A stretch of DNA of 64,000 nucleotides, taken from contig JAKCPB010000076.1 in NCBI GenBank assembly GCA_021442155.1, forward strand, positions 186,001 to 250,000, written 5' to 3'. Both the position numbers and the translations under genes were made by a program. Under the pieces are notes generated by a model that was not told the DNA's origin, ran no database searches, and saw nothing but the letters and a program-made list of their open reading frames with translations. This document shows, in pieces, positions 23,426 to 35,250 of the stretch. The DNA comes from Cymbidium sinense. Lineage: Eukaryota > Streptophyta > Magnoliopsida > Asparagales > Orchidaceae. Positions within the stretch are counted from its first letter, which is position 1; every line of letters starts with the position of its first letter.

Positions 23426-24796
23426 CAGGCTTGAATGTCATCTGCCATTTATGGATGCTTCATCACCATGAATGAGTATTCTTCAAAAACCTATCCGCTT
23501 CTTCTACTAAATCATTTATGGAAGCTCCGGTAAGACTTCTCCTCTGATTTGGTTAATCTCATTTTGAAGTCTTTAGGTTTGCTAAAAGTGTTTTGAAGTG
23601 GATGTTAAAAAGTTGGCAAAACCATTTGAATTTTCTCTTGTCGATAAATTTGCTTTGCTTCATCCAATTTGGATAAGATGCTCTTTTCCATAATCTCAAG
23701 GTGCTTTCTCGATTGGTCTTATTGACCCTCTATAATATCGTGATTTAACTAACGAATGATTATTAACATGTTTTTTGCATCATTGTTATTTTATCTTTAA
23801 TTATCAAATACGTTTGTTAAAGTGGTCACCCCTTTTGACATTAAGGAGGAATCTCCTATTATTCATATGTTATTATTTGTTCCTAATATGCACATTCATT
23901 TTATTACCCATCATGTGCTTTTGATGTTTTTATTTACCTGCAACTAAGTGACCACCGAAATATCTTGCCCATCTTGGATCCTCGGGAATTATGCATAACT
24001 AAAAATACCCTAAGGAAGTTTGGATTGGCTCAAAAATATGGGTATTCAAAAGGTTGAATTGGATAACCTTGGTTTTGTTTGGATTGTAAAATTCATAATG
24101 ATAATTTTTATTCTCCATCCCCACTTAAAAAATGAAATCCTCTAAAGAGAATGTTGTTCTTACCCTAAGCCGATCCTCGCTATGTTCAAAATTAGCCGAT
24201 CCTAAGAATGGTAAAGGTCGTATTGAGGTTGATTCCCGGATATGGTTAATATTGAACAAGTTTCGCCCTACTGATATAGATAACTAATTTTCAAAATGGG
24301 AAGGATGACTTACTTTTTTTTCTTTTTAAATTTTAATATTTCTAATGCAGAATAATAAATTTTGAAAGTTATTGGAAGATGATTTTGCTTCCTCTTATTC
24401 TATTCCCGCATCTATGCCGACTTTGATTGATGAAAATGAAGCTTTAATGATTTAAATGATGTCAAGCATGTTGAAAACATTTTGATTGATTTAACTACTG
24501 CTTTAAATGGTTCTAAATCATCATCATCTCTCATTTCTAATCTTGATATTCAAGTTAATCCTACTTTTCAGCTTAATATAGATTTGGAAGAGGGTGAACT
24601 CCCCTCCAAATACTTGGTGAATTATCCTAAATTTTTGACCAATGTTACTAAATCTTACTCGGATGATGACTTTAGGGGAAAATAAAATGGTTTCCAAACT
24701 TATCATGCTAAAAAGAAAAAAAGTATAAAAAAATACCATCCCAAATTGTCCAAAAACACTAGATCTGCTACAGCCTCTCACTCCTCTCTTAATTAA
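23426..24796 (+). pseudogene. LINE-3 ORF1 remnant
   Basis: The approximate start is set by homology with LINE-4 (TTGAATGTCATCTGCCATTT; the ATG is eroded or shifted). Recognisable are an FSLVDKFALLHPIW-like segment (near 23625), a GAFSIGLIDP-like segment (near 23700), SPIIHM (near 23855) and an ITKNTLRKFGLAQKYG-like stretch. The knuckle near 24075-24110 reads FCLDCKIHND and lacks the HGH spacing, so it is not functional. The C-terminal part at 24482-24685 is open for 67 codons (acidic DLEEGELPSK, then VTKSYSDDDFRGK). The stop near 24794 is equivalent to the other copies. Confidence 0.75.
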
Positions 24797-24824
24797 CCTT
24801 TGCTTAACCCCTTTTTATTTTACT

Positions 24825-25050
24825 TATGTTTAATTTTATTGTTTGGAATTTTAGAGGATCAGTGCGCTCTCTATTCATAAACATATTAGAAGTCTTTATC
24901 GCATTCATAATATTTATTTACTTATTGTTCTGGTTCTTATTCATGCTAAAAATTAACCATGTTGCTAGAATGATCACTTCAATAATTTTCTTTAATGTTA
25001 GTAATGAGATTTGGTGTTTTGGAATAATTTGTTGAGGTTTCATTGATGAT
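24825..25050 (+). pseudogene. LINE-3 ORF2 N-terminal fragment
   Basis: Starts MFNFIVWNFRGSVRSLFINI, the conserved beginning of an EEP-type endonuclease in this family. An open stretch of 69 codons covers 24826-25035, although it departs from the LINE-4 frame in places. The fragment ends before GDFNTI and all catalytic motifs, where telomere-like DNA begins. It has no coding capacity for an enzyme. Confidence 0.8.
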
Positions 25051-25520
25051 CCCTAAACACTAAATCCTACACCTAAAAAAAAACTAAAACTAAACTAACT
25101 AACCTAACTAAAAACCTAAACCCTAAAACCTAAACCTAAACTAACTAAACCTCTAACCCTAAACTACCTAACTAAAACTTAAACTATAAACTAAACCTAA
25201 ATCTAAAAACTCCACCAACTAACCTAAACCCTAAACTAAACTTAAACCTAAACTTAAACTAAAAACTAAACTATAAATCTAAATTAAACTTAAAACCTAT
25301 AAACCCTAAATTTAAACTAAAACCTAAACTACTAAACTACACCTAACTAAAAAACCTAAACCCTAAATATAAATCTTAAACCCTAACTAAACTAAAACCC
25401 TAAACTACCCTAAACTAACACTAAACCCTAAACCCTAAACTCAAACCTAAACCTAAACTAAAGTAACTAAATTAAAAATAAACCTAAATAACACCTAATA
25501 TTCCTAAACCTAAACTAAAC
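25051..25520 (+). repeat. Telomere-like block T7, CTAACCTAAACTAA flavour
   Basis: Repeats here are mostly CTAAACC, CTAACTAAACC and CTTAAACC, with few perfect CCCTAAA units. A similar flavour follows LINE-4 (43623-44050), supporting a shared origin of the LINE-3 and LINE-4 right flanks. The pre-GRP leader (AAAGTAACTAAATTAAAA) is near 25460. No gene is seen. Confidence 0.85.
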
Positions 25521-25905
25521 TAAGAATAGATCCATGATGGAACATAAACCAAACCTGATGTAGTGATGGAGGCAAAGGCGGATCGCTTATCTCAATGGTG
25601 GTGGGTGATCTGGAGGTATGGAAGTGTGGTCAAAATGGTGGTGGAGGGAGGAATGGAGGTTATAGTGGTGGTGGCGATGGAGAGATTGGGGATATCATGG
25701 TGGATCCTAAGAGGCCGGGTGATTCTAGAACCGGATAAACTAAAGAAACCGATAAAATATCAACATTATCTTTAAAGTAAAGACAATTATCTGTCTGGGT
25801 TTTGATCTCATGAATTTTTTCTATCTCATCGCATAGAAAACTTGTGTTATTTAGTTGATGAAATCCAAAAGAAGAGTTGAATAATTTGTTCTGTTAAAAA
25901 AAAAA
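25521..25905 (+). pseudogene. GRP5: glycine-rich RNA-binding protein retrocopy
   Basis: Begins AAGAATAGATCCATGATGG at the usual truncation point. The glycine-rich part contains GGTGGTGGGTGATCTGGAGG and GGTGGTGGAGGG, then GGGGATATCATGGTGGATCC, which aligns with the RDHGYDGGSR part of GRP3. A plus-strand frame of 70 codons (25563-25775) crosses it but is shifted relative to the ancestral frame and mostly meaningless. The 3'UTR is shortened (TTTTGATCTCATG, then CTTGTGTTATTTAGTTGATG) and ends in a poly(A) at 25895-25905. Confidence 0.7.
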
Positions 25906-27634
25906 CCCTAAACCCTAAACTAAATCCTTAACCATAAAATAAAAACCTAAACCCTAAATCCTAAACCCTAAACCTTAAACCATAAAAACCCTAAACCCTA
26001 AACACTAAACCCTAAACCCTAAACCCTAAAACCCTAAACCCTAAAACCTAAAACCTAAACCCTAAACACTAAACCCTAAAGCCTAAACCCTAAACCCTAA
26101 AACCTACTAAACCCTAAATGCAAAACCCAAAACCCTAAACTAAGCCTAAACCCTAAACCCTAAAATGCTCACAATGTAAACCTAAACCAAATAAAACATA
26201 AAAATAATATAAATAAAAAAACCTAAACCAAAATAAAATTTAAAAACAAAATAAAATAAAAACATTAACTAAAACCCAAACCTAAAAAAGAAAATAAAAT
26301 AAAAATATAAAAACTGAAATAAAATAAAATAAATAAAAACCTAAACTAAACAAAAAATAAAAACCTAAATAAAAATAAAAACTAAACCTAAAATAAAAAT
26401 AAAATAAACCTAAATTAAAATATAATAAAAACTAAATGAAAACCTAAATAAAAGTTAAAATAAAAATAAACTTAAACAAAAATAAAAAAATAAAAAAAAC
26501 TAAAATAAACAAAAAATAAACTAAATAAACTTAAACACACCAATTTACTTAATTTAAAAAAAACCCTAAACTAACCCTAAACTATAAACTCTCAACTCTA
26601 AACCTAAACCTAAACTATATAAAACCTAAAATGAAAATAAATAAAAAAACCTTAAAAAAAAATAAAAAAAATAAAACTAAAACCTAAACTAAAAAAAAAA
26701 CCTAAACCTAAATAAATAATATAAAAATAAAAAATAAAAAATAAACTAAAATATAATTAATAATAACCTAAAGACTAAAAATAAAATAACTAAATAAAAT
26801 AAAACTAAACCTAAAATAAAAATAAAATAATCCTAAAATATAATAAAATAAAAACTAAATTAAAACCAAAACCTAAAAAATAAAACCTAAAAATAAATAA
26901 AAAAACAAAACATAAACCATAAGAAAAAAAAAACCTAAACCTAAAATAAAAAATAAAATAAAATAAAATAAACCTAAACTAAAAAAAACCTAAGCAAAAT
27001 TAAAATAAACTAAACATAAATTAAATTAAATAAAATAAGATAAACAAAAAATAAACCTAAAACAAAACTAAATAAAAAAACCTAAAATAAAACCTAAACC
27101 TAAACCAAAAAATAAAATAAATACCTAAATTTAAACCTAAAAATAAAAAATAAAACCTAAACCTAAAAAATAAAATAAAAATAAAACTTGACTAAAAGAT
27201 AAACATAAACCTAAGCCTAACCCTAAAAAATAAACTAAATAAAACCTAAACCAAAATAAATAAACTAATCTAAATAAAAATAAAAAATAAACCTAAACAA
27301 AAATATAAAATAAACTAAATAAACTAAATAAACCTAAACCTATCAGTTTACTTAATTTTTTTGTTTAAAACCCATAAAACCCAAAACCTAAACCTAAATC
27401 CTAAACCAAACAAAACCTAAACTAACCCTAACCCAAAACCCTAAACCATAAAACTATTAATCCTAAAACCCTAAACCCTAAACCCTAAAGCTTAAACCCT
27501 AAACCCTAAACCCTAAACCCTACACCCTAAACCCTAAACCCCAAACCTTAAACCTAAGCCTAAATTAACTAAATAAATTAAAAAATAAGCCTAAGCCCTA
27601 AAACTTAATAAACCTAAACATAAACATAAACCCT
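25906..27634 (+). repeat. Degenerate telomere-like block T8
   Basis: Clean telomere-like repeats to about 26170, then AATAAA/CCTAAA-rich DNA with two punctuation motifs (26541-26563 and 27343-27360), so about one and a half unit bodies lie between two GRP tails. Fairly perfect CCCTAAA repeats are at 27460-27540, and the pre-GRP leader at 27560-27634. No gene is seen. Confidence 0.9.
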
Positions 27635-27936
27635 AAGATTGGGCAAAACCTTGACGAAAGGAACATCCAACCGTGCTGATAGATCGGTGGGAGGCTAGGC
27701 ATGATTATCAGTGCATGGGGATGGTGAGGTGCTGGTGGATATGGAGATGTTGGTCAAAGAAGTGGTGGTTATGGAGGAAAGAGCAGTGGTGGGGGATTTG
27801 GAAGTGCTAGTGGACATGCATTCTCATTTTTGATCTATGTCACACTTGTGTCTTAGAAAACTTGGTGTGTTACTTGGTTGATGAAATCAAAAAGTAGAAA
27901 TGTTCAATCTAAATTTCTTCTCTGTTAAAAAAAAAT
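27635..27936 (+). pseudogene. GRP6: retrocopy with internal deletion
   Basis: The usual 5' edge (AAGATTGGGCAAAACCTTGAC) and first glycine-rich part (GGATATGGAGATGTTGG, GGTGGTTATGGAGG) are present. Near 27810 the sequence jumps from GGAAGTGCTAGTGGACATG directly to CATTCTCATTTTTGATCTAT in the 3'UTR. The distal glycine-rich codons, the stop and the first half of the UTR are missing, about 150-200 bp. A poly(A) closes the module near 27926-27936. Confidence 0.7.
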
Positions 27937-30888
27937 AACTAAAAACCTTAAACCCTAAACTTGAACTTGAACCCTAAACCTAAAACCTAAACCCATAGCC
28001 CTAAACCATAAACCCTAAAAATCCTAAACCCTAAACCCTAAACCTAAACCCTAAACCCTAAAACATTAAACCCTAAACCCTAAACCCTAAAACCTAAACC
28101 CTAAACCTAAAACCATAAATCCTAAATAAATCATAAACCCTAAACCTAAACCTAAATCTTAAACCTAAACCCTAAACTAACCATAAACCATTAACCCTAA
28201 ACTCTAAACCCTTAACCCTAAACCATAAACCCTGAAATGCTGAAAGCCTAAACCTAAACTAAATAAAACCTAAACCTAAACATAAATAAAAAATAAAAAA
28301 ATTAAAACTAAATTAAAATAAAATTAAAAAAAAACCTAAACTAAACTTAATAATAAAAAACCTAAATAAAATAAAAACTAAACCTACCATAAAAATAAAA
28401 TAAACCTAAAAGAAAATAAAATAAAAACTAAATAAAAGCCTAAATGTAAAAAAAAACCAAAAAGTAAAACTTAAAATGAAAATAATATAAAATTGAAACT
28501 CTAAATTAAAAAAAAAATTAAAACCTAAACCTAAACTAAAATAAGTAAAACCTAAACCAAATCCTAAAATAAACTAAACCTAAACCTAAACCTAAACTAA
28601 ATAAAATAAAATAAACTAAAAATCTAACCTAAACCTAAACTAAAAAATAAAACATAAAAATAAACCTAAAATAAAAACCTAAAACCTAAACCTAAAAAAT
28701 AAAATAAAAACATAAACCTAAACAAAAAAATAAAAAATAAAACCTATACCTAAAAAAATAAAATAAAATAAAAAAATTAAAAAAATAAACCTAAATAACA
28801 TAAACATAAAATTAAAATAAAATAAAACCTAAACTAAAATAAATAAACCTAAAATAAATAAATGAAACTAAATAAAATAAACCAAAAAATTAAAAATTAA
28901 ATAAACTAAATAAATAAAAAAAAATAAACTAAATATATTAAATAAACCTAAACCTACCACTTTACTTAATTAAAAAAAATAAAAAAACCCTAAGTCTAAA
29001 CCCTAAACCCTAAAACAAACCTTAAACCCTAAACTCTAAACCCTAAATTTACAACCCCAAACGTTTAACCCTAAGCCATAAATCCTAAACCCTAAACCTT
29101 AAACCCTAAAAACCTGAAAACCTAAACCTAAAATTAAAATAAATAAACTTAAACCTAAATTAAATTAAAAGTATAAAAAATAAAATAAACTAAACTAAAC
29201 TAAACCTAAACCTAAACCTAAACAAAATTGAAACCTAAGAATAAAATAAAATAAAAAATAAAAACTAAACTAAAATAAATTAAATAGAAACCTAAACAAA
29301 ATTAAAAATTATAATAAACCTAAATATAATAAAAACGAAATATAAAATAAAAATAAAATAAAATAAAAACTTAAACCTAAAAAATAAACCTAAAAATTAA
29401 GAACAAATAAAACCTAAACCCTAAACTAAAAAAAACCAAAAATTAAAATAAATAATATAAATTAAACATAAACCTAATTAGATTAAATAAAATAAACTAA
29501 AAATAAACCTAAAACTAAGCTAAAAAATAAAACCTAAAAATAAACCTAAAATAAAAACCTAAAACCTAAACCTAAAAAAATAAAATTAACACTTAAACCT
29601 AAACCTAATTATAAAAATTAAAATCTAGACCTAAAAAAGTAAACTAAAAAATAAACATAAACCTAAACCTAAACCAAAAAATAAACTAAAATAAAAAACC
29701 TAAACTAAAATAACTAAACCAAAATTAAATAAACTAAATTAAATTAAATTAAATAATGAACCAAAATAAAAATAAAAAATAAAATAAACTAAAATAAATA
29801 AAAAATAAACTAGATAAAACCTAAAAATAAAAAAAGAAAAATACCATAAATGTAAATAAAATCATAAAATAAAATAAAACTAAAACTTAAAGCTAAACCT
29901 AAAAATAGAATAAAATAAAAAAAATAAAAAAATAAACTAAAATAAAATAAATAAAAGCCTAAACTAAACCCAAAAATGGAATAAACCTAAGAATAAAACC
30001 CTAAATAAAATAAACTAAAAAAAAATAAAATAAAACAAACCTAAAATAAAATAAAATAAAATTAAATAAAACTTAAATATAAAAATAAACCTAAATATAA
30101 ATAAAAAAATAAACCAAACCCTAAACTTAAAAAAAATTAAACCTAAAATAAAAATAAAATAAACAAAATAAAATAAACCTAAACCTAAACAAAATTAAAT
30201 AAAACCTAAACCTAAACCTAAAAAAAACTAAACCTAGACCTATTCCTAAACTAAATAAAATAAAATAAACTAAAAAAAACCTAAGCCTAAACTAAATAAT
30301 AAAACCTAAAAATAAACCTAAAATAAAAACCTAAACCTAAACCTAAAAACTTAAAATAAAAACCTAAACCCAAAAATAAAAATAAAAATAAAAATAAAAC
30401 CTAAACCTAAAAAATAAAATAAAAATAAAGTTCAACTAAAAAATAAACCTAAACCTAAACCTAAAAAATAAACTAAAATAAAAAACCTAAATTAAGATAA
30501 ATAAAATAAAATAAATAAATAAAAAAATAAACCTAAAGAAAAAAAAAATAAAGTAAACTAACATAAATAAAAAACTAAATATTCTAAATAAACCTAAACC
30601 TATTGGTTTACTTAATTTTAAAAAAAAAACCTTAAACCCTAAATCCTAAACCCTAAACCCTAAACCCTAAACTCTAAACCTACAACCCTAAACCCTAAAC
30701 CCTAAATCCTAAACCATAAACTCTAACCCTAAACCTTAAACCTTAAAAACAGAAACCTTAAAACCATAAACCCTAAACCCTAAACCCTAAACCTAAATCC
30801 TAAACCATAAAACCCCACTAAACTTAAACCTAAAGTAATTAAATAAATTTAAAATAAACCTAAATCCTAAAACCTAATAAACCTAAAC
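27937..30888 (+). repeat. Long degenerate telomere-like block T9 lacking a GRP module
   Basis: Post-GRP signature near 27955 and telomere-like repeats to 28240. Two consecutive AATAAA/CCTAAA bodies then end in punctuation motifs at 28957-28980 and 30603-30629. After the first motif, telomere-like repeats (28985-29110) pass straight into the next AATAAA body, so one GRP module is absent from the expected order. Clean repeats at 30640-30790 precede the pre-GRP leader. Nothing else is seen. Confidence 0.9.
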
Positions 30889-31309
30889 CCTAAGAATGGG
30901 CGAACCTGATGACATGAACATCACCTGAACCGTGCTGCCTAAACTGAGGTGAAGGTGAAGGAAAAAGTGGAGGTTATATAGTGGTGGTGGGGATCCGAGG
31001 TAAGGTGGTTATGGAGGCTGGAGGATGGAGGTTACATCCATGGTGGTGGAGGGAGATAGGGATATGATGGTGGATCCCGCTACTGAGGGTGGTTCGATGG
31101 GAACCGGAGAAACTAAGAACAGCTGATCCGATCTGGCCGCTTATGGAACTCTTTATAAGAGAGAGTTCTAGTTATCTAGGGTTTTGATTTTCTATGCTCA
31201 TTTTTCATCTATGTCATCACTTGTGTCCTAGATAACTTCGTGTGTTACTTGGTTGATGAAATCGAAAAGAAGAAATGTTTAATATGATTTTGTTCTATGT
31301 TAAAAAAAT
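30889..31309 (+). pseudogene. GRP7: glycine-rich RNA-binding protein retrocopy
   Basis: The 5' edge is TAAGAATGGGCGAACC. The RRM end is shifted (GATGACATGAACATCACC), but the late tail is clear: TCCATGGTGGTGGAGGGAGATAGGG, then ATATGATGGTGGATCCCGCTAC. Near the stop this copy reads GGGAACCGGAGAAACTAA, which encodes GNRRN-stop. This suggests the ancestral protein ended a few residues beyond the TAG seen in other copies. The 3'UTR is complete, with a poly(A) of seven at 31301-31307. Confidence 0.73.
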
Positions 31310-34300
31310 CCAAAAACCTTAAAAACTAAACTAAAACTTGAACCCTAAACCTAAACCCTAAACCCTAAACCCTAAAAACCCTAAACCCTAAACCCTAAAC
31401 CCTAAAACCCTAAAGCCTAAAGCCTAAAACATAAACTAAAGAAACCTAAACTAAACCCTAAACTCAAACCCTAAACACTAAACCCTAAACCTAAACCCCA
31501 AACCTAAACCCCAAACCCTAAACACTAAACCCTAAAAAACCTAAACCTAAACTAAATAAAATCTAAAAATAAAATAAATAAAAAACCTAAACCCTAAAAA
31601 ATAAAATTAAAAAAATAAAATAAAAACATAAACTAAAATGTAAACCTAAACCTAAACCTAAACCTAAACCTACAACTAAAAAGAAAATAAAATAAAAAAT
31701 AAAACTAAACTAAAATAAAATAAATAAAAACCTAAAGTAAACTAAAAAATAAAAAAAACATAAATAAAATAAAAACTAAACCTAAAATAAAATAATAAAC
31801 CTAAAATAAAATAAAATAAAAACTAAATAAAAACCTAAACCTAAAAAAGAAACCTGAAAATAAATAAAAAATAAAACCTAAACCCTAAACCTAAAATAAA
31901 AATAAAATAAACCTAAACCAAACCTAAAATAAACTAAACTAAAATAAATAAAACCTAAACCTAAACCTAAAATAAATTAAACATAAACCAAACCCTAAAC
32001 CAAATAAAATAAACTAAACTAAAAATAAACCTAAACCAAAAAAAACTTGAAAATAAACCAAAATAAAAACTTAATACCTAATTCTAAAAAATAAAATAAA
32101 ACCTAAACCTAAACCTAAAAAAAACTTAAACTTAAAAAATAAAATACAAATAAAACTTAACTAAAAAAAAACCTAAACTGAAATCTAAACCTAAAAATAA
32201 ACTAAAATAAAAAATCTAAACAAAAAAAATAAACATAAAATAAATAAACTAAATTAAATAAAAATAAAAATAAACCTAAATAAAAATAAAAAATAAAGTA
32301 AACTAAAATAAATAAAAAATAAACTAAATAAATCTAAAAGTATGAGTTTACTTAACTAAAAAAAAAAAAAATAAAATAAAATAAAAATAAGAAAAACATA
32401 ACCCTAAACCCTAAACCCTAAAACTAACCCAAAACTCTAAACCTTAAACCCTAAAACCCTAAACCCTAAACCCTAAACCCTAAACCTAAACCCTAAACCC
32501 TAAAACCCTAAACCTTAAACCCTAAACCCTAAACCCTAAACCCTAAATCCTATAACCTTAAACCCTAAACTAAACCCAAACCAAAAAACCCTAAACCCTA
32601 AACCCTAAACCCTAAACCTTAAAAACATAAAACCTTAAGCTTAAACTAAAGAAAACCTAAAAATAAAATAAATAAAATAAAATAAAATAAAAACATAAAC
32701 TAAAACCTAAACCTAAACTTAAACCTAAACCTAAAAAGAAAATAAATAAAAAAATAAAACTAAACTAAAATATAATAAATAAAAACCTAAACTAAACTAA
32801 AAAACCTAAATAAAAATAAAATAAACCTAAAATAAAATAAAATAAAAATAATTAAAAACCTAAATGTAAAAAATAAACCAAAAAATAAAACCTAAAATAA
32901 AAAAAAAAATAAAACCTAAACCTTAAACTAAAAAACCCAAACCTAAAATAAAAATAAAATAAACCTAAACCTAAACTAAAATAAACTAAACTAAAATAAA
33001 TAAAACCTAAACCAAAAAAAATAAAATAAAAGCCTAAACCTAAACCTAAAAATAAAAAATAAAACCTAAACCTAAAAAATAAACCAAAATAAAATAAACT
33101 AAAATAAAATAAATAAACTAAACTAAATAAAAATAAAATAAACTTAAATAAAAAATAAAATAAACTCAAATAAAGAAATAAACTAAATAAACCTAAACCT
33201 AACGATTTACTTAATTTAAAAAAAATACATAAAACCTATACCCTAAACCCTAAACCCTAAATCCTAAACAATAAACCCTAAACCTTAAACCCTAAACCCT
33301 AAACTACCCTAAACCCTAAACCTTAAACCATAAACCCTAAACCCTAAACCTTAAACTCTAAACCCTAAACCCTAAACCTTAAGCCCTAACCCTAACCCTA
33401 AACCCTAAACCATAAACCTAAACCCTATACCCTAAACTAACCCTAAACACTAAATGCTAAATCTTAAAAACACTAAAATATAAATCATAAACTAACCTAA
33501 ACCCTAACCTAACCTTAAACCCTAATCCTAAACCCGAAATCCTAAAACCCTAAACCCTAAAACTTTAAAACATAAACCATAAACCCTAAACCCTATAAAC
33601 CTAAAAAGCTAAACCTAAATTAAATATAACCTAAAAATAAAATAAATAATAAAACCTAAACCTAATTAAAATAAAATAATAAAATAAAATAAAATATAAA
33701 CTAAAACCTAAACCTAAACCTAAAATATAATGAAATAAACTAATAAAAATAAACTAAAATAAAACTAACATAAAAAATAAAATAAAATAAACCTAAAAAA
33801 TAAAATAAATAAAACCTAAACCTAAAAAAATAAACTTAAATTAAAACTTAAAAAAAATAAAAAGTAAAACCTAAACCCTAAAATAATAAAAAAATGTAAA
33901 CCTAAAATAAAATTAAAATAAACAAAATAAAATTAACCTAAACCTAATCTAAAATAAATAAAACCTAAACCTAATCCTAAAATTAGCTAAACCTAAATCT
34001 AAACCTAAACTAAATAAAATAAAATAAACTAAAATAAACCTAAACCTAAACCTAAAAAAGTAAAACCTAAAAAAATAAAATAAGAACCTAAACCTGAACC
34101 TAAAAATAAAAATAAAACCTAAACCTAAGAAATAAAATTAAAATAAAGTGCAACTAAATAATAATCCTAAAGCTAAAAAATATACTAAAATAAAAAACCT
34201 AAACTAAAATAAATAATCCTAAAATAAATAAACTAAACTAAATAAAAATAAAAAATAAACCTAAATAAAATATAAAAAAATAAAATAAAAAATAAACTAA

Positions 34301-34588
34301 ATAACCTAAATAAACCTAAACCTACTTATTTTCTTAATTTTTTTAAAACCATAAACCCTAAACCCTAAACCTACAACCCTAAACCCTAAAAAACCCTAAA
34401 CCCTAATCCCTAACCCAAAACCAAAACCCTAAAAGCATAAACCCTAAAACCCTAAACCCTAAACCCTAACCCTAAACCCTAAACGCTAAACCCCAAACCC
34501 TAAACCTAAACCTAAAGTAACTAAATAAATTAAAAAATAAACCTAAACCTAAAACCTAATAAACCTAAACCTAAACCTAAACCCTAAA
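31310..34588 (+). repeat. Long degenerate telomere-like block T10
   Basis: Post-GRP signature at 31325-31350. AATAAA/CCTAAA bodies end with punctuation motifs at 32344-32370, 33203-33226 and 34325-34347, separated by telomere-like repeats (32400-32630, 33235-33600, 34350-34510). Several runs of 3-6 perfect CCCTAAA units lie near 32455-32500 and 32520-32545. No GRP module separates these bodies. The minus-strand frame at 32852-33169 (105 codons, only F/L/Y/S/R/G) is a composition artefact. Confidence 0.9.
33203..33226 (+). repeat. Punctuation motif, representative copy
   Basis: A conserved motif of about 20-25 bp, consensus GGTTTACTTAATTTAAAA with a short A-run, always at the border between an AATAAA/CCTAAA body and a telomere-repeat patch. 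Other copies are at 1012, 1625, 11286, 14601, 21464, 23111, 26541, 27343, 28957, 30603, 32344, 34325, 36110, 48630, 53319, 56938, 58134, 60307 and 62178 (start positions approximate). Its role is unknown. The A-run followed by CCCTAAA resembles the GRP poly(A) junctions. Confidence 0.75.
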
Positions 34589-35040
34589 CTTTTACATGGA
34601 TGAATAAAGGGTTTATTTAAGATGGATTCTAAAGTTCCATATGGGCAAGCCCCATAGTTAATTACATCCTAAAGAAGGTGAGTTCTTTAGAATACTGATT
34701 AAAGTAGCAATTATTACTCAAATATTTCAAAGATACTATCAATAAATTGGCTATGTTTAGAAAATCAATCTGATAGATCAAAAAGGAGAGACTTATTATC
34801 CAAGCCAATGGGAGATGAATAGGAATACTCATGATACTAAGAAAGCTAATAAGCATTCCATCCTATCCTATGGTTAGACTTTATATGTTTGAAGTTGAGA
34901 GAATTATATGTTTGAATTGGAATTTTATTAGAAAGCTAGACTTATAATCTCACAACACAAGGTTGGAAATACCTAAGAGGTGAGAAATTATGCTGAGCTA
35001 GGGGAGTTTTTAATAGGGCCAAAGCACCTCTCGAGCCTAA
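34589..35040 (+). other. Unidentified unique segment replacing the 5' part of a GRP module
   Basis: About 450 bp of ordinary-complexity sequence with no similarity to the LINEs, the GRP module or telomere repeats. It joins telomeric CTAAACTTTTACATGG on the left and the GRP 3'UTR on the right. Translations in all frames are broken. The longest frame (34662-34856, minus, 64 codons) shows no motif I recognise. It may be a fragment of another transposon or a filler insertion. Confidence 0.6.
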
Positions 35041-35250
35041 ATGATATGATGGTTGATTCGATCTATCACTTATGGAATTAGTCTTTATAAGATGATGTTC
35101 TAGTTATCAGGGTTTTTGATTTGCTCTACGCATGCTCATTTTTTATCTATGTCATCACTTGTGTCCTATAAAACTTGATGTGTTACTTGGCTAAGGAAAT
35201 AAAAAAAAACTGTTGAACATGAATTTGTTTTTTATCAAACAAAAATAAAA
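35041..35250 (+). pseudogene. GRP8: 3' remnant of a GRP retrocopy
   Basis: Only the end of the module remains: ATGATATGATGGTTGATTCG, the CTTATGGAATTAGTCTTTAT region, GGGTTTTTGATTTGCTCTAC, TTTTTTATCTATGTCATCAC and AAAACTTGATGTGTTACTTGG, then an A-rich end near 35240. The glycine-rich coding part is replaced by the unidentified segment on its left. Confidence 0.75.

Larger units (their letters stand above)
23326..25050 (+). mobile_element. LINE-3: 5' part of an L1-type element (subfamily B), 3'-truncated
   Basis: A 5' leader (CCCCTCTCCCCTAGAG...) matches that of LINE-4 in layout and in several short segments. A decayed ORF1 and only the first 220 bp or so of ORF2 follow. It stops within the endonuclease region at GAGGTTTCATTGATGATC and passes into CCCTAAACACTAAATCC repeats. 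It looks like a LINE-4-type insertion that lost about 5.5 kb. The same 5' leader and the same distance to the upstream punctuation motif suggest shared ancestry with LINE-4 by block duplication. Confidence 0.9.

Noticed and set aside
32852..33169. 105-codon minus-strand open frame rich in F, L, Y, S
   Set aside because: Antisense of AATAAA/CCTAAA repeat lacks stop codons in that frame by composition; no motif, and the same effect is seen at 12864-13052.
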